Position numbers and translations under genes: made by a program. Of a stretch of DNA of 64,000 nucleotides, positions 25,028 to 34,125 are shown piece by piece (position 1 is the stretch's first letter; every line of letters starts with the position of its first letter). The stretch spans positions 34,840 to 98,839 of the forward strand of contig NZ_LMSM01000007.1 in the NCBI RefSeq assembly GCF_001428125.1, in the 5' to 3' direction. The notes beneath the pieces were generated by a model that searched no databases, was not told the DNA's origin, and saw only the letters and a program-made list of their open reading frames with translations. Source of the stretch: Nocardioides sp. Soil774. GTDB taxonomy: Bacteria; Actinomycetota; Actinomycetes; Propionibacteriales; Nocardioidaceae.

Positions 25028-25135
25028 GCGGTGCGTGAGGCGACTTCTGCGCGCACGGAAGCCGCCTCACACACCGCTGGCGGTCCGTGGCGGTGGTCCA
25101 TCCACACTCACAGCCACCAGAACGTGGCTGGGTCA
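25028..25135 (+). repeat. Palindromic repeat element, copy 2 (about 108 bp)
   Basis: It is a direct repeat of 24859-24964 with the same 15-bp inverted repeat (25028-25042 and 25063-25077). In the second half CAGCCAC and GTGGCTG pair, replacing the different pairing bases of copy 1, so the fold is kept while the sequence changes. It ends 5 bp before the stop of the L,D-transpeptidase gene. The 63 bp between the copies hold nothing recognisable. Confidence 0.75.
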
Positions 25136-25139
25136 CGGC

Positions 25140-26408
25140 TCAGGAGAGGGCGGAGCCGGTCTTCCAGTCGGCGGGCGAGAGGTTCCAGTCGCCGTAGCCG
25201 TTCTCGAGCGTCATCTGGCGGTCGGTGCCGGTGTACTCCACGACGTCGCCGCGGCGGCTCATCGCGTAGAGCCAACCGGCGTCCGCGGTGGACATGCCCG
25301 TGCAGCCGTGGGAGACGTTGGCGTAGCCCTGGGAGCCCACCGACCAGGGCGCGGCGTGGATGAACTCGCCGGAGTAGGTGACCCGCATCGCCCACCTCAC
25401 GTCGTCGATGTCGTAGGCCTCGGGGCTGTTGCGGTTGATGCCGACCGTCTCGGAGTTCATCCGCTTCTTGGCGAACTTCTCGATGATGACCTTGGTGCCC
25501 GAGCGGGTGACGAACCCGGGCTTGCCGGTGGTGATCGGGAGCGTGCGCAGGAGCTTGCCGTTGGAGAAGACCTGCATCTGGTGCGTCTGGGCGTTGACCT
25601 TGTAGACGTGGGCGTCGCCGATGTTGAAGGAGACCTCCCGCGACTCCTGGCCGTAGATCCCGTTGCCGGCGGGCAGGCTGTTGATGTCGAGGTCGACCGA
25701 GACCTCCGTGCCGGCCCGCCAGTACGTCGCGGGGCGGAAGTGGGCCTCGCGGTCGTTGAGCCAGTACCACGAGCCCTTCTGGGCCGGCGTGCTCGTCACG
25801 CGCATGTGCTTCTCGAACAGCGCCTTGTCGGTGACCGGCAGGTCGAACGTCACGATGACGGGCATCCCGACGCCGACGGTCTCGCCGTTGAGCGGGGCGA
25901 CGGCGGCGAAGGTCTGCTCGTCGAGGGTGAGGTCGACGGTGTGGAAGCTGCGGGTGCGCTGCACGCTCTGACCGTCGGAGCGGGTCGCGTCCGCCGTGAT
26001 GGTGTAGTCGGTGCCGGGCTCGAGGAGCGTCGAGGACGTCCAGGTGCCGTCACTGACCTTGCCGGTGAGCGTACCGGCTGCCGACGTGACCTCGACGTCG
26101 GCGAGCGTGCCTCCCGAGGTGCGAACGGTGACGGGGCGGTCGATCGGGACCGAGGTCGGGTCGGCGAAGCTGGTGTCGAGGCGCACGGGGTCGACCCGGG
26201 GGGTCTCGGACGCGCCGGACGCACCGGCTCCGCTGCCGCTGCCGCTGGCGGCCGGGCCGTCGGACGTCGTGCTGCAGGCGACCAGGCTGCCGGTGAGCGC
26301 CAGGGCTGCCGCCACGAGGGCCGTACGCCGCTGACCAGCCCGACGCCGTGCAGTGCGCGCGGGGTCGGGCGTGGACACGGTGGTGGAACCGGGTGCGCGT
26401 GTGCGCAT
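25140..26408 (-). CDS. Lipoprotein L,D-transpeptidase (Ig-like domains plus YkuD)
   Basis: The 422-aa protein carries a lipobox (GSLVAC) after an Arg-rich N-terminus and a Gly/Ser linker, two Ig-like domains (about residues 70-270) and a YkuD catalytic domain. The active site is SHGCTGMS with Cys369 and His367. Such enzymes make 3-3 cross-links between meso-DAP residues in peptidoglycan and confer tolerance to many beta-lactams. The arrangement matches Mycobacterium LdtMt2-type proteins. It sits between qcrB and ctaF, as in other actinobacterial oxidase loci. Confidence 0.92.
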   Translation of the reverse strand: MRTRAPGSTTVSTPDPARTARRRAGQRRTALVAAALALTGSLVACSTTSDGPAASGSGSGAGASGASETPRVDPVRLDTSFADPTSVPIDRPVTVRTSGGTLADVEVTSAAGTLTGKVSDGTWTSSTLLEPGTDYTITADATRSDGQSVQRTRSFHTVDLTLDEQTFAAVAPLNGETVGVGMPVIVTFDLPVTDKALFEKHMRVTSTPAQKGSWYWLNDREAHFRPATYWRAGTEVSVDLDINSLPAGNGIYGQESREVSFNIGDAHVYKVNAQTHQMQVFSNGKLLRTLPITTGKPGFVTRSGTKVIIEKFAKKRMNSETVGINRNSPEAYDIDDVRWAMRVTYSGEFIHAAPWSVGSQGYANVSHGCTGMSTADAGWLYAMSRRGDVVEYTGTDRQMTLENGYGDWNLSPADWKTGSALS

Positions 26409-26454
26409 GCGACGTACCCCCCAGAGGACGAGCAGACGATCAGGTGGAACAGGA

Positions 26455-26488
26455 AGAACCCGTCCAGCCTACGGCGTGGACGGGTTCT
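26455..26488 (-). terminator. Terminator of the ctaC-ctaD-ctaF operon
   Basis: A perfect 12-bp stem (26455-26466 with 26477-26488) and a 10-nt loop lie 23 nt after the ctaF stop on the minus strand and before the L,D-transpeptidase gene, which therefore may need its own promoter. Confidence 0.75.
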
Positions 26489-26510
26489 CCCAAAGACGGC
26501 GAGCGACGGA

Positions 26511-26909
26511 TCAGTGCGCGTGCTCCCCGCGGTAGTACTCGAAGATGAAGCCGCTGACGACGATCGCGCCGATGCTGAAGCCGATGAACACCAGCCACCA
26601 CGCGGCGAGGGCGGTGCCGTAGACGATGACGCCCAGGGCCAGGGCGCACCACAGGGGCCACCAGGAGTAGGGCGGGAAGAAGCCCAGCTCACCGGCGCCG
26701 TCGGCGATCTCGCCGTCCTTGCGGTCCTCGGGTCGCGGGTCCATGCGCGAGGCGTGGAACCCGAGGTAGAGGGTGACCATGCCGAAGAGCAGCGCGGTCA
26801 TGACGAGGGCGGACGTGCCGGTCGGGTCTTCGGAGAGGAACCAGTAGGCCGGCGCGACCACCGCGATGAACAGGGCGGTGATCCCGAAGATCCAGGACTC
26901 GGCCTTCAT
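26511..26909 (-). CDS. ctaF: Actinobacterial cytochrome c oxidase subunit IV
   Basis: The 132-aa protein has four hydrophobic helices. [15 protein letters not shown] at the start, [16 protein letters not shown] in the middle and [12 protein letters not shown] at the end are hallmarks of the actinobacterial subunit IV. It is a small structural subunit of the aa3 oxidase. Its ATG overlaps the ctaD stop by 4 bp (ATGA). Confidence 0.93.
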   Translation of the reverse strand: MKAESWIFGITALFIAVVAPAYWFLSEDPTGTSALVMTALLFGMVTLYLGFHASRMDPRPEDRKDGEIADGAGELGFFPPYSWWPLWCALALGVIVYGTALAAWWLVFIGFSIGAIVVSGFIFEYYRGEHAH

Positions 26910-28684
26910 CGGTTGTCCTCCTCGGTCGCGGTGGGGTTGTCCTCGACACGGTCGCGCAGCATCTCCTCGCGCCCGTGCACGTCCGGGGCGTCGGCGACGT
27001 CGCCGTTGGCCTCGGCCTCGTTGTGGTCGAGCTCCATCAGCGCGATCTCAGGGTGGTGGAGGTCGAAGGCCGGCGACTCCGAGCGGATCCGCGGCAGGCT
27101 GACGAAGTTGTGGCGCGGCGGCGGGCAGCTGGTCGCCCACTCGAGCGAGCGGCCCCAGCCCCACGGGTCGTCGACCTCGATCTTCGGACCCTTGGACGAG
27201 GAGTAGACGTTGTAGAGGAACGGCAGCGTGGAGGCACCGAGCAGGAAGGCACCCACCGTGGAGATCTGGTTGAGCGTGGTGAAGCCGTCCTGCGGCAGGT
27301 AGTCGGCGTAGCGACGGGGCATGCCCTCGACGCCGAGCCAGTGCTGCACCAGGAACGTGGTGTGGAAGCCGATGAAGAGGATCCAGAAGTGGACCTTGCC
27401 GAGACGCTCGTCGAGCATCTTGCCGGTCATCTTCGGCCACCAGAAGTAGAAGCCGGCGAACATCGCGAACACCACGGTGCCGAAGACGACGTAGTGGAAG
27501 TGCGCGACCACGAAGTAGGAGTCGGACACGTGGAAGTCCAGCGGCGGGCTGGCCAGGATGACGCCGGTGAGGCCACCGAACAGGAAGGTCGTGAGGAAGC
27601 CGATCGCCCACAGCATCGGGGTGTCGAAGGACAGGGATCCGCCCCACATCGTGCCGATCCAGTTGAAGAACTTCACCCCTGTCGGCACGGCGATGAGGAA
27701 GGTCATGCCGGAGAAGAACGGCAGGTCGACCGCACCGGTGACGAACATGTGGTGGGCCCACACCGCGACCGACAGCATCGCGATGCCGAGGGTGGCGGCG
27801 ACGAGGCCGACGTAGCCGAAGACCGGCTTGCGGCTGAAGACCGGCAGGATCTCGGTGATGATGCCGAAGAACGGCAGCGCGATGATGTAGACCTCGGGGT
27901 GGCCGAAGAACCAGAACAGGTGCTGCCACAGGATCGGCCCGCCGTGCGAGGGGTCGAACACGTGGGCGCCGAGGATGCGGTCGGCCTCGAGCGAGAGCAG
28001 CGCGCCGGCGAGGATCGGGAAGACCAGGATCACGAGCATGCTGGTGACGAGGGTGTTCCACACGAAGATCGGCATCCGGAACATCGTCATGCCGGGCGCG
28101 CGCATGCAGATGATCGTGGTGATGAAGTTGACGCCACCGAGGATCGAGCCGAGACCGGCCATCCATAGGCCCATGATCCAGAGGTCACCGCCGACACCGG
28201 GACTGCGTACGGCATCGGACAGCGGCGTGTAGGCGAACCAGCCGAAGTCGGCCGCGCCCTGCGGCGTGAGGAAGCCCGAGGCGGCGATGAGCCCGCCGAA
28301 CAGGAACAGCCAGTAGCTGAACATGTTGAGGCGCGGGAACGCGACGTCGGGGGCGCCGATCTGCAGCGGCATGATCACGTTGGCGAAGCCGAAGAACAGC
28401 GGCGTCGCGAAGAGCAGCAGCATGATCGTGCCGTGCATGGTGAACAGCTGGTTGTAGAGCTGCTCGTTGACGACCTGCTGACCGGGGTAGGCCAGCTCGG
28501 AACGGATCAGCATGGCCATGAGGCCGGCGATCAGGAACCACGCGAACGACGTGATCAGGTACATCTTGCCGATCAGCTTGTGGTCGGTCGTCGTGAGGAT
28601 CCGGACGGCCTGCTGACCGAGGGCCTTGCGGGGCGGCTCGCCCGGCGAGGTGCGCTGCGACTGGGTGACGGTTGGAGCGCTCAC
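26906..28684 (-). CDS. ctaD: Cytochrome c oxidase subunit I
   Basis: The 592-aa catalytic subunit has 12 helices with hemes a and a3 and CuB. Visible motifs are [20 protein letters not shown] (heme a His), [18 protein letters not shown] (CuB His with the cross-linked Tyr), AHHMFVTGA (two CuB His) and [20 protein letters not shown] (heme ligands). GTG at 28684 overlaps the ctaC stop (GTGA). The longer open frame upstream is a shadow of ctaC. Confidence 0.97.
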   Translation of the reverse strand: MSAPTVTQSQRTSPGEPPRKALGQQAVRILTTTDHKLIGKMYLITSFAWFLIAGLMAMLIRSELAYPGQQVVNEQLYNQLFTMHGTIMLLLFATPLFFGFANVIMPLQIGAPDVAFPRLNMFSYWLFLFGGLIAASGFLTPQGAADFGWFAYTPLSDAVRSPGVGGDLWIMGLWMAGLGSILGGVNFITTIICMRAPGMTMFRMPIFVWNTLVTSMLVILVFPILAGALLSLEADRILGAHVFDPSHGGPILWQHLFWFFGHPEVYIIALPFFGIITEILPVFSRKPVFGYVGLVAATLGIAMLSVAVWAHHMFVTGAVDLPFFSGMTFLIAVPTGVKFFNWIGTMWGGSLSFDTPMLWAIGFLTTFLFGGLTGVILASPPLDFHVSDSYFVVAHFHYVVFGTVVFAMFAGFYFWWPKMTGKMLDERLGKVHFWILFIGFHTTFLVQHWLGVEGMPRRYADYLPQDGFTTLNQISTVGAFLLGASTLPFLYNVYSSSKGPKIEVDDPWGWGRSLEWATSCPPPRHNFVSLPRIRSESPAFDLHHPEIALMELDHNEAEANGDVADAPDVHGREEMLRDRVEDNPTATEEDNR

Positions 28685-29598
28685 TCCTGGCTCCCTTCCT
28701 GGGACTGACTCTCGTCCAGCCCGGTCTGCGTGGTGGCGTCGGATCCGCCCAGGAGCGGCTCGTCGGCGCTCTGGCCGGCGTCGCCGAGCTTGGCGAGGTA
28801 GGCCTCGTAGTCGGCCTGGCTGACGACCTCGACGTTGAAGAGCATGCGCGAGTGGTAGACGCCGCAGAGCTCGTAGCACTTGCCGACGTACTTGCCCTCG
28901 ACGGTCGGCGTCACCTGGAACTTGTTGACGCGACCGGGGATGACGTCCATCTTCACGAGGAACGACGGCACGCCGAAGTCGTGGATCACGTCGGGCGAGT
29001 GCAGGTTGAACTGCACCGTCTGGTCGACGGGAAGCACCAGCGTCGGGATCTCGCGCCCGGTGCCGGAGGTGTAGACGTAGTCGCCGTAGGCGAAGCTGCC
29101 GTCCTCGCCGGTGGCGGTCGGGTCCTGCTCGCCGACGCCGTAGTTGAACGTCCACGACCACTGCTGGCCCATGATCTCGACGGTCAGGTCCGGCTGCTTG
29201 TCGAGCGCCACGATCTCGTCCTGCACGCGCACGGTGTGGAAGAAGAACACCACGCACATCAGCACCGGGGCGATCGTGTAGAAGACCTCGAGCGGGAGGT
29301 TGTAGCGCGTCTGGCGCGGGACCTCGTCGTCGCTGCGGCGGCGGAACTTCACCACGGCGTAGAAGATCAGGCCCCACACGATGATGCCGGTCGCCATGGC
29401 GGCGACCCATGCCCACTTCCACAGCTCGTAGGTGAAGGGGCCCTGGGCGGTGGCCCGGTCAGGCATGGCGAGGTTCTTGATCTGGTGGGTGTCGGCCTCG
29501 GAGCAACCGGCCAGCACCAGCATCGTCACGCCCAGCAGCGCGACCTTCAGGGAACGCCGCACCGGCGCGCCCGAAAGCTTGGGGACTTGCAGACCCAC
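28681..29598 (-). CDS. ctaC: Cytochrome c oxidase subunit II
   Basis: The 305-aa lipoprotein has the lipobox VLAGC near residue 30, two transmembrane helices and a CuA cupredoxin domain. CuA ligands are Cys241, Cys245, His249 and Met252 ([12 protein letters not shown]) with an upstream His in [10 protein letters not shown]. It receives electrons from QcrC. The GTG at 29598 is preferred because GAGAGAGG precedes it, whereas the ATG at 29631 lies only 4 nt after a TACCCT box (29636-29641) and may be upstream of the transcript start. The ATG would add 11 residues. Confidence 0.93.
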   Translation of the reverse strand: MGLQVPKLSGAPVRRSLKVALLGVTMLVLAGCSEADTHQIKNLAMPDRATAQGPFTYELWKWAWVAAMATGIIVWGLIFYAVVKFRRRSDDEVPRQTRYNLPLEVFYTIAPVLMCVVFFFHTVRVQDEIVALDKQPDLTVEIMGQQWSWTFNYGVGEQDPTATGEDGSFAYGDYVYTSGTGREIPTLVLPVDQTVQFNLHSPDVIHDFGVPSFLVKMDVIPGRVNKFQVTPTVEGKYVGKCYELCGVYHSRMLFNVEVVSQADYEAYLAKLGDAGQSADEPLLGGSDATTQTGLDESQSQEGSQE

Positions 29599-29710
29599 TG
29601 ACGAGCCTCTCTCTCGGACCGTTTTCGACATGCAGAGGGTATCCCCAACCACCCACGTCGTGGGGGGCAGGGTCGGGTGTCGACCGATCTGTGAGAGGCG
29701 CCACGTGTGC

Positions 29711-29727
29711 GTGGCATAAGTTGCCAC
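29711..29727 (+). promoter_or_regulatory. Perfect inverted repeat over the -10 box of the cysteine desulfurase gene
   Basis: GTGGCA and TGCCAC (29711-29716 and 29722-29727) flank TAAGT. The centre overlaps the likely -10 box TAAGTT (29717-29722), which is 6 nt before the GTG at 29729. A protein bound here would block a leaderless promoter. Confidence 0.5.
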
Positions 29728-29728
29728 T

Positions 29729-30856
29729 GTGACTGGGCGCGCCACCGGACGGACCGACCTCGACAGCGCGTCTGCCGAGCCGCTCCACCCGGCAGCCCGC
29801 GACGTGCTGCTCGCGGCGCTCGAACGGGGGTACGCCGACCCGCGCCGGCTGCACCGCGCCGGCCGCGAGGCCAGGCTGCTGCTCGACAACGCCCGCGAGG
29901 CCACCGCCGACGCGCTGGGGGTCCGCCCCGACGAGGTGACCTTCACCCCGAGCGGCACCCACGCGGTGCACCTGGGACTGCTGGGGCTGGTGAGGGGGTC
30001 GCGGCGCGGCGACGTCGTCGTCCACTCGGCCGTCGAGCACTCCGCGGTGAGGCACGCCGTCAGCTGGGGCGCCCGGGCGGTGGAGGTGGGCGTGATGGGC
30101 GACGGCCGGGTCTATGACGGCGACCTCGTCGAGAACGCCTGCTCCCCCGGGGTCGGGGTCGTGGCCCTGCAGACGGCGAACCACGAGGTCGGCACCGTGC
30201 AGGACGTCGGCGGGTTCGAGCTGCCCAACGACGTCCCCCTGTTCACCGACGCCTGCGCCTCGATGGGCCGTCTGCCCCTCCCCGACGGCTGGGCGGCCGC
30301 CGCCGGCTCGGCGCACAAGTGGGGCGGCCCGGCCGGCGTCGGGGTGCTGCTGGTGCGCAAGCGCGCCCGCTGGCGCAACCCCTTCCCCGGCGACGACCGG
30401 GTCGACGAGCGCTCGACCGGCTTCGAGAACGTCCCGGCGGTGCTGGCCGCGGCCGCCGCGCTGCAGGCGGTCGTCGCCGAGCGCGAGGAGGTCGGTGCCC
30501 GGCAGCACGAGCTCGTGGACGTCGTACGTCGTCGTGTGGCGGCCGAGGTGCCCGACGTCGAGGTCGTCGGCGACCCCGACCGACGACTCCCCCACCTGGT
30601 GACCTTCTCCTGCCTCTACGTCGACGGTGAGGCGCTCGTGACCGAGCTGGACCGACGTGGCTTCGGCATCGCCAGCGGGTCGGCCTGCACGGCCTCGACG
30701 CTCACCCCGAGCCACGTGCTGGAGGCGATGGGGGTGCTGACGCACGGCAACGTGCGGCTCTCGCTGCAGCGCGAGACCACGCGCGCGGACGTCGACGCCT
30801 TCTGCGACGCGCTGCCGGGCGTGGTGGCCGAGATCAGGTCGCGGGTGGGCATGTGA
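29729..30856 (+). CDS. Cysteine desulfurase-like PLP enzyme (NifS/IscS family)
   Basis: The 375-aa class V aminotransferase-fold enzyme has PLP lysine Lys197 in GSAHKWGGPAGVG and a catalytic-loop cysteine, Cys320, in SGSACTAS. NHEVGTVQ and HSAVEHSAV are also family motifs. It would take sulfur from cysteine as an enzyme-bound persulfide. Overlap by 4 bp with the following TusA-like gene suggests the sulfur is passed to that carrier, for tRNA thiolation or molybdenum-cofactor synthesis rather than general Fe-S assembly. The start at 29729 fits a leaderless mRNA. It is divergent from ctaC. Confidence 0.85.
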   Translation: MTGRATGRTDLDSASAEPLHPAARDVLLAALERGYADPRRLHRAGREARLLLDNAREATADALGVRPDEVTFTPSGTHAVHLGLLGLVRGSRRGDVVVHSAVEHSAVRHAVSWGARAVEVGVMGDGRVYDGDLVENACSPGVGVVALQTANHEVGTVQDVGGFELPNDVPLFTDACASMGRLPLPDGWAAAAGSAHKWGGPAGVGVLLVRKRARWRNPFPGDDRVDERSTGFENVPAVLAAAAALQAVVAEREEVGARQHELVDVVRRRVAAEVPDVEVVGDPDRRLPHLVTFSCLYVDGEALVTELDRRGFGIASGSACTASTLTPSHVLEAMGVLTHGNVRLSLQRETTRADVDAFCDALPGVVAEIRSRVGM

Positions 30857-31104
30857 ACGAGCAGGTGAACGAAGAAGTGGCCCTCGAGCTCGACTGTCGC
30901 GACCTGCCCTGCCCGATGCCGGTGATCGAGCTCGCCCGGCAACTCGGCGACGTCGAGGTCGGTGAGCTGCTCGCGGTCGTGGCCCACGATCCCGCCGCGG
31001 CCGTCGACGTGCCGGCGTGGTGCCGGATGAAGGGGCAGGACTACGTCGGCGCGGACACCGCTGACGACGGCGCCCCGCGCTTCGTCGTACGACGCGTGGG
31101 CTGA
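30853..31104 (+). CDS. TusA/SirA family sulfur carrier
   Basis: The 83-aa protein has the diagnostic CPMP motif (Cys20 in DLPCPMPVIELA), which accepts persulfide sulfur. The fold continues with VGELLAVVAHDPAAAVDVPAWCR. The second Cys residues at 15 and in AWCRMKG are common in this family. It is translationally coupled to the cysteine desulfurase by a GTGA overlap, so the two probably work as donor and carrier. Confidence 0.9.
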   Translation: MNEQVNEEVALELDCRDLPCPMPVIELARQLGDVEVGELLAVVAHDPAAAVDVPAWCRMKGQDYVGADTADDGAPRFVVRRVG

Positions 31105-31117
31105 GTGGGTCCGGCCG

Positions 31118-32104
31118 TCAGGGCCGGATCGTGCGCAGGTGCGGCTCGAAGTCGGCGACCGCGGCGTCGCCGTAGGTCGCGCCGCAGCGCTCCAGGAACG
31201 CGCTGCGGGAGATCTCGTACTCCTGGGTGCCGACCTGCTCGACGACGTAGACGGCCAGCAGGCAGCCGAGCTGCGCGGCACGCTCGTGGCCCAGGCCCCA
31301 GCTCAGCGCGGCCAGGAACCCCGCGCGGAACGCGTCGCCGACGCCGGTGGGCTCGACCTTCTCGATCTCCGGCACCGCCTGGACGACGACGGACTCCTCG
31401 CCCTGGCGGTCGATGCGCACCCCGGCCGGGCCGAGCGTCACGACCCAGGTGCCCACGCGCGAGAGCACCTCCTGGGCGCTCCACCCGGTCTTCTGGGTGA
31501 TCAGGCTGGCCTCGTACTCGTTGGAGAACAGGATCTCCGCGCCGTCGATGAGAGGGCGGATCAGGTCGCCGTCACCGAACGCGAGCTGCTGGGACGGATC
31601 GGCCAGGAAGGCGTAGCCGCGCTGGCGGCACTCCTCGGTGTGCCGCAGCATCGCCTCGGGGTCGTCGGGGCCGATGATGACGTAGTCGGGCTCGCCGACG
31701 CGGTCGACGATCGGCTTGAGCTCGATCTCGCGCGCCTCGCTCATGGCGCCGGCGTAGAAGCTCGCGATCTGGGCCATCGAGGAGTCGTTGGTGCACACGA
31801 AGCGGGCCGTGTGACGCGTCTCGGAGACGTGGACGGAGTCGCAGTCGACGTTGTGGCGCTGAAGCCACGCGCGGTAGTCGGCGAAGTCCTCGCCGACGGC
31901 GCCGACCAGCACCGGGCGCAGGCCCAGGTTGCCGAGGCCGAAGCAGATGTTGGCGGCGCAACCGCCGCGGCGCACCTCCAGGTCCTCGACCAGGAAGGAC
32001 ACCGACAGCTTGTCGAGCTGGTCGACGACCAGGCTGTCGGCGAACCGGCCCGGGAAGGACATCAGGTGGTCGGTCGCGATGGATCCGGCAACGAGGAGGG
32101 ACAC
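31118..32104 (-). CDS. Adenosine kinase (PfkB family)
   Basis: The 328-aa ribokinase-fold enzyme closely follows the mycobacterial adenosine kinase pattern: SIATDHLMSFPGRF, RRGGCAANICFGLGNLG, DFADYRAWLQRHNVDCDSV, IASFYAGAMSEAREIEL and the catalytic PTGVGDAFRAGFLAALSWG. It phosphorylates adenosine to AMP in purine salvage. GTG at 32104 is chosen since the family starts with a short strand ending GSIATDH; GGAAGG is upstream. The gene is convergent with the TusA-like gene, 14 bp away. Confidence 0.88.
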   Translation of the reverse strand: MSLLVAGSIATDHLMSFPGRFADSLVVDQLDKLSVSFLVEDLEVRRGGCAANICFGLGNLGLRPVLVGAVGEDFADYRAWLQRHNVDCDSVHVSETRHTARFVCTNDSSMAQIASFYAGAMSEAREIELKPIVDRVGEPDYVIIGPDDPEAMLRHTEECRQRGYAFLADPSQQLAFGDGDLIRPLIDGAEILFSNEYEASLITQKTGWSAQEVLSRVGTWVVTLGPAGVRIDRQGEESVVVQAVPEIEKVEPTGVGDAFRAGFLAALSWGLGHERAAQLGCLLAVYVVEQVGTQEYEISRSAFLERCGATYGDAAVADFEPHLRTIRP

Positions 32105-32168
32105 GACGCGAAACACTACCTTCCGGTAGAGCTCGGGATACCACGCAGTAGCCAATAGCGTCGGTGGC

Positions 32169-32423
32169 ATGACGACACCGCAGCCCGGATCCGTGCGCCC
32201 CTCCCACCTGGTCCACGACGAGCTCGCCTCCCCCGCCGAGATGGCCGCCGACTGCCGTGCGACCGGTCAGAACCTGCGCCTGGAGCGGATCGCGCGGGTC
32301 GTCGCGGCCGCGCCCCCGAGCATCCGCTTCGAGGACTACCCCGCAGAGGTGGGCAAGCGCGAGATCCGGGTCTCCGACGCGGCCGCGCGGCTGGCCGGCG
32401 CGCTGCACCTGCACCTCGACTGA
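32169..32423 (+). CDS. Conserved hypothetical protein (84 aa)
   Basis: This is a small soluble protein with no signal peptide or helix. It is Arg/Ala-rich with a central FEDYPAEVGKREIRVSD segment. TAGCGT (32156-32161) lies 7 nt before the ATG, so the mRNA is probably leaderless, and a strong terminator follows at 32431. I do not recognise the family. It is divergent from adenosine kinase (64 bp between starts). Confidence 0.6.
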   Translation: MTTPQPGSVRPSHLVHDELASPAEMAADCRATGQNLRLERIARVVAAAPPSIRFEDYPAEVGKREIRVSDAAARLAGALHLHLD

Positions 32424-32430
32424 CGCGTAC

Positions 32431-32468
32431 GACGAAGGGCCCCAGCCGATCGGCTGGGGCCCTTCGTC
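32431..32468. terminator. Bidirectional terminator, 38-nt perfect palindrome
   Basis: Positions 32431-32448 pair exactly with 32451-32468, and the centre is itself palindromic. It lies between the convergent genes ending at 32423 and 32492 and can serve both. Confidence 0.85.
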
Positions 32469-32491
32469 ATGCTGCTGAGGTCAGCGACTGA

Positions 32492-32851
32492 TCAGTGGAA
32501 CGAGTCGCCGCACGCGCACGAGCCCGTGGCGTTGGGGTTGTCGATCGTGAAGCCCTGCTTCTCGATGGTGTCGACGAAGTCGATCTCGGCACCGTTGAGG
32601 TAGGGGACGCTCATCCGGTCGACCACGACGGTCACGCCGTCGAAGTCGGTGGTGACGTCACCGTCGAGGGTGCGCTCGTCGAAGAAGAGCTGGTAGCGCA
32701 GGCCCGAGCAGCCACCGGGCTGCACGGAGATGCGCAGGGCCAGGTCGTCACGGCCCTCCTGCTCGAGGAGGCTCTTGATCTTGCCGGCGGCCACCGCGGA
32801 CAGGTTGATCTGGTCGGTGCGGCGCTCGGTGGTCTCGACCTGCTCGGTCAT
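32492..32851 (-). CDS. erpA: Iron-sulfur cluster carrier/insertion protein (HesB/IscA/ErpA family)
   Basis: The 119-aa A-type carrier has the three invariant cysteines: one in GGCSGLRYQLFF and two in the C-terminal CACGDSF. DFVDTIEKQGFTIDNPNA is also typical. It receives and delivers Fe-S clusters to target proteins such as the Rieske protein or quinolinate synthase encoded nearby (inference). GGAG lies 8 nt before the ATG. Length is normal with a slightly extended N-terminus. Confidence 0.92.
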   Translation of the reverse strand: MTEQVETTERRTDQINLSAVAAGKIKSLLEQEGRDDLALRISVQPGGCSGLRYQLFFDERTLDGDVTTDFDGVTVVVDRMSVPYLNGAEIDFVDTIEKQGFTIDNPNATGSCACGDSFH

Positions 32852-32927
32852 CTCATCACTCCAGAGGTCTCGGTGTAGTGCTCATTGCAATGGTCGCACA
32901 CGCCGGGTTATTCCCTGAACGCCGCGA

Positions 32928-32954
32928 GCGGCCGGCGACGGAGTCGCCGGCCGC
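32928..32954 (-). terminator. Terminator after glycerate kinase
   Basis: A perfect 12-bp stem (32928-32939 with 32943-32954) closes a 3-nt loop, 46 nt after the glycerate kinase stop on the minus strand. Confidence 0.75.
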
Positions 32955-33000
32955 ACTGCGGTGTGAGCGGCGCAGCACGGCGCCAGCCGGGCCAGCCGGT

Positions 33001-34083
33001 TCACCTGGACCAGGTGCGCGCGACCCGCTGGGCGAGCTCGGCGAGCGCCTCGGCCGGGGCGCCGAGGGCCCGCTCCTCCCCCACCAGGTCGACGAGCGAG
33101 TAGGCCGACTCGATCCCGAGCGCGCGCATCTCGCGCGAGCCCACGAGGACCTGCCCGGCCAGCGCGATGCAGGGCCGCAGCGCCTCCGAGGCCACCCCGG
33201 CCACGCCGTAGGGGACCTTGCCGGCCCGGCTGGAGAAGTCGAAGGCGCCCTCGCCGGTCACCACCAGGTCGGCGGAGCGGGCGCGGGAGGCGAGCTGGAC
33301 GGCGTCCGCGACCAGGTCGATGCCGGGCTCGCGGGTGGCGCCGAGCACCATGAGCGCATAGCCCATGCCGCCGGCGGCCCCGGCGCCCTTCTCCAGCGAC
33401 GTACGCCGGTCGGTGGCCGTGGCGAACGCCTCGAGCCAGCCGTCGACCTCGGCGATGCGCTCCTCGGCGACGCCCTTCTGGGGGCCGTAGGTCTTGGTGG
33501 CGCCGAAGAGGCCGGTGAGGGGGTTGTCGACGTCGCTCGCCGCGACCAGGGTCACCCCGGAGAGGCGCTCGCGGGCGCGGGACAGGTCGACCTCCGTCAC
33601 CGCTGCGAGGGCTGCGGGACCGGCGTCCAGGGCGACGTCGGCGGTGGCGCCGAGGGCGGCGAGCACCCCGGCACCGCCGTCGTTGGTGCCCGAGCCGCCC
33701 AGACCGACGACCACGGTCCGCGCGCCGGAGTCGACGGCGGCGAGCACGAGCTCGCCGACGCCGCGGCTGGTCGCGGACTCCACGTCGCCGTCCGCCAGGT
33801 GCAGCCCGGCCGCCTGGGCGCTCTCGACGTAGGCGGTGCCACCGACCACCAGCACCGCCGCCGGCACGGCGTCGCCGTGCGGCCCGGAGACGGTCACGGC
33901 CGCGAGCTCACCGCCGAGCGCGGCGTGGAGCACGTCGACGAAGCCGGGCCCGCCGTCGGCCATCGGCGCGAGGTCCAGCTCGTCGCCGGGGGCCTGGCGC
34001 GCCCACCCCTCGGCGATGGCCCGCGCTGCCTGCACCGCGGTGAGGGTGCCGGCGAACTTGTCCGGGGCGATGAGCACGCGCAT
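33001..34083 (-). CDS. Glycerate kinase
   Basis: The 360-aa enzyme phosphorylates D-glycerate, probably to 2-phosphoglycerate. The family start MRVLIAPDKFAGTLTA and MADGGPGFVDV, VVVGLGGSGTNDGGAGVLAALG and KGAGAAGGMGYALMVLGA are all conserved. ATG at 34083 is preferred over 34092 because the protein family begins at this Met. It is a single gene with its own terminator and is divergent from the small leader ORF and the SRPBCC gene. Confidence 0.92.
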   Translation of the reverse strand: MRVLIAPDKFAGTLTAVQAARAIAEGWARQAPGDELDLAPMADGGPGFVDVLHAALGGELAAVTVSGPHGDAVPAAVLVVGGTAYVESAQAAGLHLADGDVESATSRGVGELVLAAVDSGARTVVVGLGGSGTNDGGAGVLAALGATADVALDAGPAALAAVTEVDLSRARERLSGVTLVAASDVDNPLTGLFGATKTYGPQKGVAEERIAEVDGWLEAFATATDRRTSLEKGAGAAGGMGYALMVLGATREPGIDLVADAVQLASRARSADLVVTGEGAFDFSSRAGKVPYGVAGVASEALRPCIALAGQVLVGSREMRALGIESAYSLVDLVGEERALGAPAEALAELAQRVARTWSR

Positions 34084-34125
34084 GGCGCCCATCCTTGCAG
34101 CGCCCTGTCAGGCATGCTTGCGGGC

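Noticed and set aside
24859..25135. The repeated palindromes as a CRISPR array
   Set aside because: There are only two copies, the unit is over 100 bp with its own inverted repeat, and there are no short regular spacers or cas genes.
19366..29598. The oxidase locus as a horizontally acquired island
   Set aside because: Gene order and base composition look like the normal actinobacterial core locus; only the small repeats between the operons look accessory.
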